This document shows, in pieces, positions 42,101 through 50,003 of a stretch of DNA of 64,000 nt. The notes under the pieces were generated by a model. It was not told where the DNA came from. It saw only the letters and a list, made by a program, of their open reading frames with translations, and made no database searches. Source of the DNA: Candidatus Poribacteria bacterium (GTDB taxonomy: Bacteria > Poribacteria > WGA-4E > WGA-3G); contig JAJEDB010000118.1 in the NCBI GenBank assembly GCA_022821725.1, positions 1 to 64,000 of the forward strand. The letters are read 5' to 3'. Within the stretch, counting starts at the first letter, position 1; each line of letters starts with the position of its first letter. The position numbers and the translations under genes were made by a program.

Positions 42101-43105
42101 CTACGTCCAGTCCATGATGACCCCCAAGTATTCATCTTTGCGATCCGTCAAGCCATCGTAGGCGGATTGCGCTTCTTCTGGGTCAATGACATGCGTCAGC
42201 AATTCTTCGACCTTGAACTTGCCCTCACACATCAGTGAATACACCAAGCGCGAGTTGCGTTCAAGTGAATGTTTCGACTCGCCAGAGTGCATCGTCGGAT
42301 AGACCCACTCATGCGCACTTCTGAGCGTAATCGCGCCTAAACCGACACTGTGGCTATAGTTTAGAATTGCGGTTGCATCCGTGACGTATTCACCGCGCGG
42401 CGAACCCAATAAGATGACCTCTCCCTGTCTACCAGTCAACTGATATGCTGTTTCGACGAGTCGTGGGTTTCCGATCGCCTCGACAGTGACCGCCGCTTTC
42501 TCGCCGTCTGTCAAATCTATAACCCGTTCCAGCGCATCTTCTTCATCTGGATTAATCAGGTGTTGGATACCGCACTGCCGGGCGATTTCAAGTCGACGCG
42601 GGACCCGCTCAATACTGATGACTTTCATGCCTGCCAGATTGAAAAGTTGCGAGGCAGAATTGCCGACCAACCCTAAACCGATAACCGCAACGGTATCCCC
42701 GAATTCGGCGGAAGATACCCGTAGCGCGGTCATCGCGACTGTCGCCATTCGGACGAACGGAACCAGTTTCTCGTCTATGTCTAACGGGGGTTTAAACGCT
42801 AAAAGGACCGACTCGGTTTTGGTGATAGAGGCGTGTGGACCATAGCAGAAGGCGAGGTCGCCGACGGCACATTTGGTCACGTTTTCACCGACTTTGAGGA
42901 CTTCGCCGATCGCCGTATAGCCGGAGCCGTGTGGGAACCGTGTTCCACTTTCGAGTCCAGTATACCCTGCGCCTTCAGTGCCGGGACTAATCAAACTGTA
43001 GTGCGTTTTTAGTAGAATTTGGTTCGGCGTGAGTGTCTCATCAAGCTCGAAATCCTCCAGCGTTGCTGAACGTTTCGCTGGCATCACAATCCGTTTGCCC
43101 TTCAT
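42101..43105 (-). CDS. Zinc-type medium-chain dehydrogenase (MDR superfamily)
   Basis: The 334-residue protein is an alcohol-dehydrogenase-like oxidoreductase. The N-terminal GroES-like half has SLISPGTEGAGYTG and GSGYTAIGEVLKVGENV. The Rossmann half has VAVIGLGLVGNSASQLFNLAG (~140-160). The structural-zinc cysteine cluster is missing, as in many sugar- or polyol-acting MDR proteins of environmental bacteria. The substrate cannot be inferred. It is divergent from the second PhyH gene, with about 100 bp between the starts, so the two may share regulation and act in one catabolic route. Confidence 0.82.
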   Translation of the reverse strand: MKGKRIVMPAKRSATLEDFELDETLTPNQILLKTHYSLISPGTEGAGYTGLESGTRFPHGSGYTAIGEVLKVGENVTKCAVGDLAFCYGPHASITKTESVLLAFKPPLDIDEKLVPFVRMATVAMTALRVSSAEFGDTVAVIGLGLVGNSASQLFNLAGMKVISIERVPRRLEIARQCGIQHLINPDEEDALERVIDLTDGEKAAVTVEAIGNPRLVETAYQLTGRQGEVILLGSPRGEYVTDATAILNYSHSVGLGAITLRSAHEWVYPTMHSGESKHSLERNSRLVYSLMCEGKFKVEELLTHVIDPEEAQSAYDGLTDRKDEYLGVIMDWT

Positions 43106-43208
43106 GCTGTAAATGCTCCTTGTTGAATTTTTCCCATTATGGTATCATATCCGCAAAAATTTTTAAACGAAATAGCCCTGAGGTTCACGAAACAGGAGAA
43201 ATTTCCTT

Positions 43209-44090
43209 ATGAGACTCACGCCAGAACAGTGCGAAACCTTCTGGACACAAGGCGTTCTGATCGCTAAAAATGTCTTGACTGACGAAGACCTCCAGCCGGT
43301 GATTGACGAGATTTCGGATTGGATTTCGGAACGCGCCTTTGCCTTAAAGCAGGAAGGTAAAATCGAAGACTTGCATGAAGATGAACCCTTTGATAAACGG
43401 TTCGGTAAGTTGTTAGCACAATCCAACGAGATGGTGAGCGGCTTGGACATCATGCACTACCGTGGCAAAGCCATCTTTGAATTCCTGAAGAACGACAACC
43501 TTTTAGATGTCGTTGAAGGCATTGTGGGTCCCGAAATTACGTGTAATCCGATTCAGCATCTCCGTGCGAAACCGCCCGTTATAGACGGGAACGCGAGTTG
43601 GGCAGGCGGTGTGCCGTGGCATCAGGATGCGGGTGTGATGATGCCAGAAGCGGAGGGCTCCGCCATCATCACATGTTGGCTTCCGTTAGGGGACAGCACA
43701 ATAGAGATGGGATGCCTTGAAGCGTTGCCGGGTATCACGGAAGACAAAGGCTATCTGAGCCACCAAAAAGAGGGCGGGACGATGATCAAACCGGAGGTGA
43801 TGCCGGATGTTGAACCGCTTATGTTGGAATGTTATCGGGGTGATGTTATCTTATTGAGCCGCTTCACTCCACATCGCTCGCAACCGAACACGTCCGATCG
43901 GTGCCGTTGGTCGCTGGATTTACGTTATCAGACCACAGGACATCATACGGGACGCACGGCGCATCCAGACTTCATCGTCCGGAGTCGTAAAAATCCCGAA
44001 ACTGTCCTATCTGAACACCAAGAATGGTGTGATTTGTGGACAGATGCTTTTGAAAACCCACGCGGCTTCGCAGGACACAGGTCAGAATAG
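43209..44090 (+). CDS. Phytanoyl-CoA dioxygenase (PhyH) family protein, copy 2
   Basis: The 293-residue Fe(II)/2-oxoglutarate dioxygenase has the family start CETFWTQGVLIAKNVLTDED, the iron-binding WHQDAGV (~138-141) and a distal His in SRFTPHRSQPNTS (~221), followed by the Arg region RCRWSLDLRYQ. The middle block CWLPLGDSTIEMGCLEALPG is typical. It differs clearly from copies 1 and 3, so these are old paralogues, not a recent duplication. AGGAG lies 10 nt before the ATG. The substrate is unknown; the divergent dehydrogenase is a candidate pathway partner. Confidence 0.88.
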   Translation: MRLTPEQCETFWTQGVLIAKNVLTDEDLQPVIDEISDWISERAFALKQEGKIEDLHEDEPFDKRFGKLLAQSNEMVSGLDIMHYRGKAIFEFLKNDNLLDVVEGIVGPEITCNPIQHLRAKPPVIDGNASWAGGVPWHQDAGVMMPEAEGSAIITCWLPLGDSTIEMGCLEALPGITEDKGYLSHQKEGGTMIKPEVMPDVEPLMLECYRGDVILLSRFTPHRSQPNTSDRCRWSLDLRYQTTGHHTGRTAHPDFIVRSRKNPETVLSEHQEWCDLWTDAFENPRGFAGHRSE

Positions 44091-44190
44091 CCGTCAGCGG
44101 TCAGCAATCAGCAGTCGGTAGTCAGTTGTTAGTTCTCGGTTAAGAGAGGGTCGTCTAACAAAGGACTTCTCTCAAGATAGCATCAAAACC

Positions 44191-44279
44191 CGTAGCCCGT
44201 AATGAAATGGAGGGCGGATTTACGGAACGCACGTAAAAGTTGAAACGCCCGTTGTTTCTCCGCAAGGTAAAATTAAAAT
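44191..44279 (+). repeat. Family E leader of the nucleotidyltransferase gene
   Basis: Starts CGTAGCCCGTAATGAAATGG and ends CTCCGCAAGGTAAAATTAAA just before ATG 44280, with AAGG as Shine-Dalgarno. It is preceded at 44091-44150 by family F words (GTCAGCGGTCAGCAATCAGC). Confidence 0.7.
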
Positions 44280-44960
44280 ATGCAAGCGATTATTTTGTGC
44301 GGCGGTCTCGCGACGCGGCTCGGTGAGACCGCGAAAACACTTCCGAAGATTCTGCTGGAGATCGCTGGGAAAACAGTATTGGAATGGCAAATCCAATTGC
44401 TGAGAGATGTAGGTGTCACCTCGGTCATCCTCGCGTCGGGACACCTTCACGATGTGCTTTATGGGCGCGTAGGAGACGCTTACGCTGGGATGTGTATCCG
44501 TTATGCGAAAGAGGAAAAGCGGCTCGGCACTGGCGGCGCGATTCAGAATGCGATGCAGCAGATAGATACATCGCCCTTTTTTGTCCTAAACGGCGATATT
44601 CTGATGGCTAACTTTTCATTGCGGGAAATGTTGGTTCGATTTGAGCAAGGAATGGCAGGGGTGCTGTTAAGTGTGCATGTCTCGGACATCCGCCCCTACG
44701 GTGAGATTGTATCGGACGGTGCGGGAAAAATTCAGGCGTTTCGTGAGAAACAGTCTACCCGTTGTGCTGGGTATATCAACAGTGGGGTATATCTTTTTGA
44801 TCGAAGGATTGCTGACACGTTTCCAAGCGACCGAGAAAACTTCTCTATGGAACGAGACGTTTTTCCATACGTTTCCAATCTCTATACTTTAGAAACGGAT
44901 GCCGACTGGATCGATATCGGTGTTCCAGAGCGGTTGGCTCACGCCCGCGCACATTTTTAA
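44280..44960 (+). CDS. Sugar-1-phosphate nucleotidyltransferase
   Basis: The 226-residue protein is a GT-A-like nucleotidyltransferase: AIILCGGLATRLGETAKTLPKILLEIAGK is the nucleotide-binding signature, with EEKRLGTGGAI and FFVLNGDILM supplying the metal Asp (~103). YINSGVYLF and WIDIGVPERL complete the pattern. Length and motifs are close to HddC-type D-glycero-D-manno-heptose-1-phosphate guanylyltransferases and to RmlA-like short enzymes without a C-terminal hexapeptide domain. The exact sugar is not certain. It probably supplies an activated sugar for envelope glycans. The start lies directly behind a family E leader. Confidence 0.85.
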   Translation: MQAIILCGGLATRLGETAKTLPKILLEIAGKTVLEWQIQLLRDVGVTSVILASGHLHDVLYGRVGDAYAGMCIRYAKEEKRLGTGGAIQNAMQQIDTSPFFVLNGDILMANFSLREMLVRFEQGMAGVLLSVHVSDIRPYGEIVSDGAGKIQAFREKQSTRCAGYINSGVYLFDRRIADTFPSDRENFSMERDVFPYVSNLYTLETDADWIDIGVPERLAHARAHF

Positions 44961-45045
44961 TTTTTCCTTGCGGTTCGATCAGGTGAGTTTAGCACTTTGA
45001 CGTTTCTTTCCGTAGATCCGCTTTCCACTTCGTTCCAAGCTACGT
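44954..45045 (-). repeat. Family E copy pointing antisense into the nucleotidyltransferase end
   Basis: On the minus strand it runs from GGAACGAAGTGGAAAGCGGA to GAACCGCAAGGAAAAATTAA and is followed by an ATG that opens only a 21-codon frame antisense to the transferase gene. It is a leader without a gene. Confidence 0.6.
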
Positions 45046-45090
45046 GATCTTTAACCCATATCCCGCTTTACTGACAATCTTTTTCGACTG

Positions 45091-46065
45091 CTACTGCTCT
45101 GTCCCCTCTGTTCGCAAGACGACATAACTCCGATACCGTTCTGCATGTATTTCACCGGCTTCAACGGCATCCTGAACAGCACAATCGGGTTCCGCAACGT
45201 GGGCACAATCGTTGTATTTGCAGGTGCCGAGATACGGTGCCATTTCTGGGAAATAGTACTCTAAGTTCTCCGTATCTACCCCCCACAATCCGACTTCCCG
45301 TATACCGGGCGTGTCGGCGACTTCACCACCGATGTCCAAGGGAAAGAGTTCGACAAGGGTCGTTGTATGCCGTCCCTTCTGGGTTCTGATACCGACTTCA
45401 CCTGTCCGCAAGTCTAAACCCGGTTGAAGTGCGTTCAGTAGGCTGGATTTGCCGACACCAGATGCACCGACAATAACACTAAATTTATCGCTCAATGCAT
45501 TTTGGAGTGCGTCTAAGCTCTCAGGAACATTGATGCTGGTATAGATGACTTGGTAACCCAATTTCTCATAAACGGCAAAGGTCGTTGCGAGTTCCGTCCG
45601 TTGTGCCTCATCCACTAAGTCCATCTTGTTGAGACATACCACGGCTTCCATGTCGCCTGCCTCCGCCAAGATAAGGAATCTATCGAGTGTCCGAAAGTTA
45701 AGGGGTGGCATCAGCGTGGAGACAACAGCTACGATTTGATGTGCATTCGCAACGATAACCTGTTCAATGTCCCCGTGTTTTCCGGCGTATTGCCGCGAGA
45801 ACTTTGTCTGACGCGGCAGAATATCCTCTACCACTCCGTCTTCCATATCAAGTTGCGTGAAAAGGACCCAATCACCGACAGCAACTGGGTCGGCATACAG
45901 TCTGCGTCCGGTTTCAGAGCGGTGTCTCCGTTTGAGGGTGCCCCGGAGTGTGCAGCGCAGGATAATATCATCGTATTGGACATCATAAAACCCTGTCCGC
46001 GCCCGGATGACTCTGCCTTGTTCGCGTGTAAGGATAGATCCCACCTCCCAAAAGTGTGGAAGCAT
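45091..46065 (-). CDS. rsgA: Ribosome small-subunit-dependent GTPase A
   Basis: This circularly permuted GTPase assists late maturation of the 30S subunit. The 324 residues hold an OB-fold N-terminus, G4 CLNKMDL (~135), G5, then G1 GASGVGKSSLLN (~200), G2 and G3 DTPGIRE (~252). The C-terminal zinc motif is C-x6-C-x-H-x5-C (CKYNDCAHVAEPDC). Family length is 290-350. A GAGGA lies close to the ATG. The start is 8 bp after the stop of the TIM-barrel gene on the same strand, so uppS, the TIM-barrel gene and rsgA probably form one operon. Confidence 0.93.
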   Translation of the reverse strand: MLPHFWEVGSILTREQGRVIRARTGFYDVQYDDIILRCTLRGTLKRRHRSETGRRLYADPVAVGDWVLFTQLDMEDGVVEDILPRQTKFSRQYAGKHGDIEQVIVANAHQIVAVVSTLMPPLNFRTLDRFLILAEAGDMEAVVCLNKMDLVDEAQRTELATTFAVYEKLGYQVIYTSINVPESLDALQNALSDKFSVIVGASGVGKSSLLNALQPGLDLRTGEVGIRTQKGRHTTTLVELFPLDIGGEVADTPGIREVGLWGVDTENLEYYFPEMAPYLGTCKYNDCAHVAEPDCAVQDAVEAGEIHAERYRSYVVLRTEGTEQ

Positions 46066-46072
46066 TCATTCC

Positions 46073-46840
46073 TCAGACATACGTTTTCATGGTTTCCAAA
46101 GCTACCTCAACATCTTCGTCAAAATTGTCAAACTTGCACTCGCATGAGACGCGACCGTCATAGCCTGCTTTTTGGAGTGCCGTGAAGAAATCTGTGAAAT
46201 CGAAATCGTCGTTTCCGGGATAGGAACGTTTAACGGGTTCCGCTATGTGAACATGCGCGAGCCATTCAGCAGCGTCGATGGTGTTTTGCATCGGCTCTTC
46301 TTCCTGGTGGATGTGATAGAGGTCCGCCAACGCCTTGACACCCGGACGATTCACTCGCTTTGCCATAGCGAGTCCATCTGCGACGGTCCGAAGGATGTTT
46401 CCTTCTCGCCAACAAATTGGTTCAATAACAATGGTCATGTTATGCGCTTCGGCGTGATCCGCCGCCATATCAAGGAACTCAGCAATTTGTGCCAAGGCAC
46501 GTTCGCGCGAATAGCCTTCCTCTATACTACGGGAACCGCTGCTGCCGTAGACGATAACTTCACCGCCAATTTCATTGCCTCTCCGACATGCGGTCTCTAC
46601 ATAACGAGATAAACGCTGCAAATCGACGACATCGCCTACGACGCGCAAGTCGCCCGGAATAAACCCCGAATAGGATTCCGGCTTTAACGGCGCCTTCGCT
46701 ACCTGTTCACGAATTTTCTGGAATTCAGTCTCATCTGCCTCAGGCATCAACCCCGGACGCACACCTAATTCAATATAGTCATATCCGACTTCTGCGAGCC
46801 GATTGACATTCTCTAAACCTGTACAGACCCCAAATCTCAT
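46073..46840 (-). CDS. Sugar phosphate isomerase/epimerase-like TIM-barrel protein
   Basis: The 255-residue protein has an AP-endonuclease-2-like TIM barrel: MRFGVCTGLENVNRLAEVGYDYIELG at the start, metal-site strands VIVYGSSGSR, IVIEPICWREGN (Glu, ~142) and LADLYHIHQE (Asp-x2-His), then HVHIAEPVKR and SCECKF (Glu). This matches xylose-isomerase-like sugar isomerases or epimerases; the substrate is unknown. The track's start is six codons earlier; ATG 46840 has AAAGGAGC 6 nt upstream and is favoured. It lies between uppS and rsgA in an apparent operon. Confidence 0.82.
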   Translation of the reverse strand: MRFGVCTGLENVNRLAEVGYDYIELGVRPGLMPEADETEFQKIREQVAKAPLKPESYSGFIPGDLRVVGDVVDLQRLSRYVETACRRGNEIGGEVIVYGSSGSRSIEEGYSRERALAQIAEFLDMAADHAEAHNMTIVIEPICWREGNILRTVADGLAMAKRVNRPGVKALADLYHIHQEEEPMQNTIDAAEWLAHVHIAEPVKRSYPGNDDFDFTDFFTALQKAGYDGRVSCECKFDNFDEDVEVALETMKTYV

Positions 46841-46854
46841 GCCTTTGCTCCTTT

Positions 46855-47724
46855 TCATTTTCCAAATCGTCGTTTTCGTTCGCTATAAGCCCGTAAAGCA
46901 CGGAGAAAATCAATTTTCCGAAATGAGGGCCAATATGTATCACAGAAATAGAATTCCGAGTAGACGCTCTGCCAAAGCAAAAATCCCGATAACCGCACCT
47001 CTCCGCTGGTGCGAATAATTAACTCCGGATCAGGCAGGTTTGACGTGTAAAGATAGGGTGTAATCTTATCCACCGTGAGTTCATCTGCGATCTGATGGAT
47101 AGGTTTACCACTCTCACCCTCGGCTTTTAGGTGCCCCCGAAACGCCTCAATAATTTCCTCTCGTCCACCATAAGCGACAGCGACATTTAAGATAAATTTG
47201 TCGTAATGTTGCGTTGCTTCCTCTGCCTCTCGAATTGCTTCTTGCAGACTACTGGGTAACAGTTCTATTTGTCCCATCGCACGCACTTTGATCTGGTTCG
47301 TATGGAGTCCCTTAATAGTGACAAGCTCCCGCATTTTCCCTTCAATCAGTCCAAGAATCCCTTCAACTTCATGTGCGGCGCGTTTGAAATTATCAAGAGA
47401 GAAAATCCAGATAGAGAAAATTTCAACGCCGAGTTCGTCACACCAATGGAGCACCTCTTCGAGTTTGTCCGCACCTTCATGATGCCCTTCAATAACATCC
47501 TCAAGTCCACTGGCTTTCGCATAGCGACGATTTCCGTCTAAAATTACACCGATATGGCGTGGGATATTCCATGCATTGGCTTCGGATTCCAAACGCCTCT
47601 GATAAGCCCTGTAAAAAAATCTTTCAACTCGATTTTTAATATAGTGGAATGGGTTCATATACATATCCTGGGTTGTTACAGATGCAATGTAGGCACAACC
47701 TGTAGGTCTCCCATATTGCGACAT
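46855..47724 (-). CDS. uppS: Undecaprenyl diphosphate synthase (cis-prenyltransferase)
   Basis: The 289-residue enzyme condenses isopentenyl diphosphate onto farnesyl diphosphate to form the lipid carrier of cell-wall synthesis. Conserved regions: HIGVILDGNRRYA with the catalytic Asp (~58), IWIFSLDNFKR, NVAVAYGGREEI, and the C-terminal PDPELIIRTSGEVRLSGFLLWQ with SEFYF. A ~45-residue N-terminal extension with an amphipathic helix (FHYIKNRVERFFYRAYQ) precedes the core, which could aid membrane contact. Together with the DUF368 transporter and the O-antigen ligase-like gene it marks undecaprenyl-linked glycan metabolism in the region. Confidence 0.93.
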   Translation of the reverse strand: MSQYGRPTGCAYIASVTTQDMYMNPFHYIKNRVERFFYRAYQRRLESEANAWNIPRHIGVILDGNRRYAKASGLEDVIEGHHEGADKLEEVLHWCDELGVEIFSIWIFSLDNFKRAAHEVEGILGLIEGKMRELVTIKGLHTNQIKVRAMGQIELLPSSLQEAIREAEEATQHYDKFILNVAVAYGGREEIIEAFRGHLKAEGESGKPIHQIADELTVDKITPYLYTSNLPDPELIIRTSGEVRLSGFLLWQSVYSEFYFCDTYWPSFRKIDFLRALRAYSERKRRFGK

Positions 47725-47781
47725 TTATTATAACACAGAAGCGTTATTTAGAAAAGTCTATAATCAACAGAGATTTTAAAG

Positions 47782-47810
47782 TTGACTTGCTGTAGAAAAT
47801 GTGATAAATT
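47782..47810 (+). promoter_or_regulatory. Possible sigma-70 promoter for the large membrane protein
   Basis: TTGACT, 17 bp, TAAATT. The -10 is weak. It lies 53 bp before the start codon at 47864 and is divergent from uppS. Confidence 0.4.
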
Positions 47811-47863
47811 TATTTAGGAATGTTCACAGATAGCGGTCAGCATTTATAGCGGTCGCTAAAATA

Positions 47864-49927
47864 ATGCGTATCCATGTGCAAACTCTTAATCACTGGCGCG
47901 CAGCCCGTAACGAAGTGGAGGGCGGTTTTACGGAAGGGAAACCCTTCATTCATCAAACCCATCTCAACGAACCGCAAGGAATAATTAAAAATTCGCTAAC
48001 ACTCTCACGAATTCCCGCCCACGGTGTCACACTCAAATCTATTCTTATTGCTGTTATTCTAATACCGATTAACTGCTACTGGGTTATTGAGATGGAGGTT
48101 ATTCGGTATTCCGGTCATCCTGTGACGATTTCCCTCTTTTTTAATGTGATCTTCAGTCTATTCCTGATAATCGGCATGAACGCCCTGTTGCGCCGTTTCA
48201 TCCCCAGTTTAGCATTGGCACAAAGTGAGTTAGTTATTGTTTACCTGATGCTTTCGATTGCTTCGGGCATTACGGGCCACGATATGCTTGAGATTTTGGT
48301 CCCGATGTTAGGGCATGCCTTCCGTTTTGCTACCCCGGAAAATGAATGGCAACAGTTGTTTGTTCCCTTCCTACCAAAGTGGCTTACCGTTAGCGACACG
48401 CCGCTTTTACACGGCTATTATGAGGGTGAACTCCCTCTCTACACAGTTGAAACATTGCTTGGCTGGGCAACGCCGGTCCTCTGGTGGACTGCCTTTATTA
48501 CTGTGTTGATTTTCGGCATGCTTTGCATCAATATAATTGTTCGTAAACAATGGATCGAACATGAGAAATTAAGTTATCCGATCATCCAACTCCCGCTCCA
48601 ATTGACAGAAACACCCCAGAATCGCCTCTTTCAGAATAAATTGATGTGGCTCGGTTTTGGAATTGCTGGTGCGCTTGCTTTCTGGAATGGTGTCAACTTC
48701 CTGTATCCGATCCTACCTGAACTACGGACCCGTGTGCGAAGTTTCCAAATTTTTACGGAGAGCCCGTGGAACGCTATGGGGAGCATCCCGTTTTCACTGT
48801 ATCCGTTCGCAATCGGACTCGGTTTCTTCATTCCTCTGGATCTCTCGTTCTCGTGTTGGTTCTTCTTCTGGTATTGGCGTTTCATGCGTGTCCTCGGTGC
48901 CGCCCTTGGGTTACGGAGTCTGCCTCGCTTTCCGTACATGAACGAGCAGGCATCAGGTGGCTACCTCGCTTTGTGTGCTTTAGCTATCTGGGCAAGCCGC
49001 AGACACCTTTTGGACGTTGCCAAAACAGTTTTTGGATTTGGAAGGATTTCGGAGGACCCCCGGCAAGAACCGATGTCATATCGGGGCGCGACGCTTGGTC
49101 TTATCGCAGTAATGGCATTCCTTGTGCTTTTTTGCTACTATGGGGGCGCTGAAATTTGGGTGATGTTTGCTTTCTTCATTATTTATTATATGATCTCCAT
49201 TGCTATTACGCGGATGCGCGCCGAATTAGGCACGCCTGTGCATGATCTGCACTACTCCGGTCCTGATGAGATTTTGAGTCGGACTGTCGGAACAAGGCGG
49301 TTGGGGAGAGATAACCTCATTATGTTTTCGATGTTTTGGTTTATCAACCGTGCGCATCGAAGCCATCCAATGCCGCACCAGCTCGAAGGTTTCAAGATCA
49401 TGGAACGGACAAACATGACGATGAACCGTATCATTTTCGCCTTGACGCTTGCGACTATTTTAGGATCGTTAGCAGGATTTTGGGCGTTAATCGACCGCGG
49501 GTATCGCCTCGGTATGGAGGTGCGCGCCTATTGGCCCTCTCTCAGTGCTTTTGGCATAGAGCCGTATCGTCGCCTTGCGGGATGGTTGCAAGCCCCAGAA
49601 GAGACCCTCATTCCTGAAAGCGGATTTATGGGGCTGGGGTTCCTCTTAACAACAGTGCTAATGTTCTTTCGGATGCGATTCGTATGGTGGCCATTTCATC
49701 CCGCAGGTTTCGCTATCTCTACGAGTTGGGGGATGAATGTTACGTGGAGCTGCCTTTTCATGAGTTGGTTAATCAAGTGGCTTATTCTTCAGTACGGCGG
49801 TGTCGTTCGGCATCGCAAGATAGCGCCCTTTTTCTTAGGGTTAATTTTGGGGGAGTTTACGGTCGGGAGTCTCTGGACAATCTTAGGGATTATCGCCGGC
49901 ATTCCGACTTACGGGTTTTGGGTGTAG
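47864..49927 (+). CDS. Large polytopic membrane protein (DUF6785/OPT-like), repeat-derived N-terminus
   Basis: The 687-residue protein has roughly 13-15 membrane segments. Blocks such as VRKQWIEHEKLSYPIIQLPLQLTE and AELGTPVHDLHYSGPDEIL recur in a family of uncharacterised membrane proteins of environmental bacteria. These resemble oligopeptide transporters (OPT) in having a Glu-x-Leu-x-x-Pro type motif. The transporter role is inferred. Residues ~13-44 (AARNEVEGGFTEGKPF...NEPQGIIK) are the in-frame reading of a family E repeat and match an insert in NAD kinase. No Shine-Dalgarno precedes ATG 47864, so the native start may have been lost or may lie after the repeat; the first membrane segment starts near residue 57. 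Confidence 0.6.
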   Translation: MRIHVQTLNHWRAARNEVEGGFTEGKPFIHQTHLNEPQGIIKNSLTLSRIPAHGVTLKSILIAVILIPINCYWVIEMEVIRYSGHPVTISLFFNVIFSLFLIIGMNALLRRFIPSLALAQSELVIVYLMLSIASGITGHDMLEILVPMLGHAFRFATPENEWQQLFVPFLPKWLTVSDTPLLHGYYEGELPLYTVETLLGWATPVLWWTAFITVLIFGMLCINIIVRKQWIEHEKLSYPIIQLPLQLTETPQNRLFQNKLMWLGFGIAGALAFWNGVNFLYPILPELRTRVRSFQIFTESPWNAMGSIPFSLYPFAIGLGFFIPLDLSFSCWFFFWYWRFMRVLGAALGLRSLPRFPYMNEQASGGYLALCALAIWASRRHLLDVAKTVFGFGRISEDPRQEPMSYRGATLGLIAVMAFLVLFCYYGGAEIWVMFAFFIIYYMISIAITRMRAELGTPVHDLHYSGPDEILSRTVGTRRLGRDNLIMFSMFWFINRAHRSHPMPHQLEGFKIMERTNMTMNRIIFALTLATILGSLAGFWALIDRGYRLGMEVRAYWPSLSAFGIEPYRRLAGWLQAPEETLIPESGFMGLGFLLTTVLMFFRMRFVWWPFHPAGFAISTSWGMNVTWSCLFMSWLIKWLILQYGGVVRHRKIAPFFLGLILGEFTVGSLWTILGIIAGIPTYGFWV
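47891..47977 (+). repeat. Family E repeat forming the N-terminal coding region of the membrane protein
   Basis: Starts GCGCAGCCCGTAACGAAGTG and ends CGAACCGCAAGGAATAATTA, read in frame. Confidence 0.75.
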
Positions 49928-50003
49928 CAAAAGGGATCTGATTTAACCAAACCTTTTAACCGAAAACTGAAAGGGCTGCGTAGCCACCCGGACTGACACT
50001 CTT

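Noticed and set aside
44954-45045. Antisense 21-codon ORF behind a family E leader
   Set aside because: Although it has Shine-Dalgarno and ATG, the frame is short and antisense to a conserved gene; kept only as a repeat copy.
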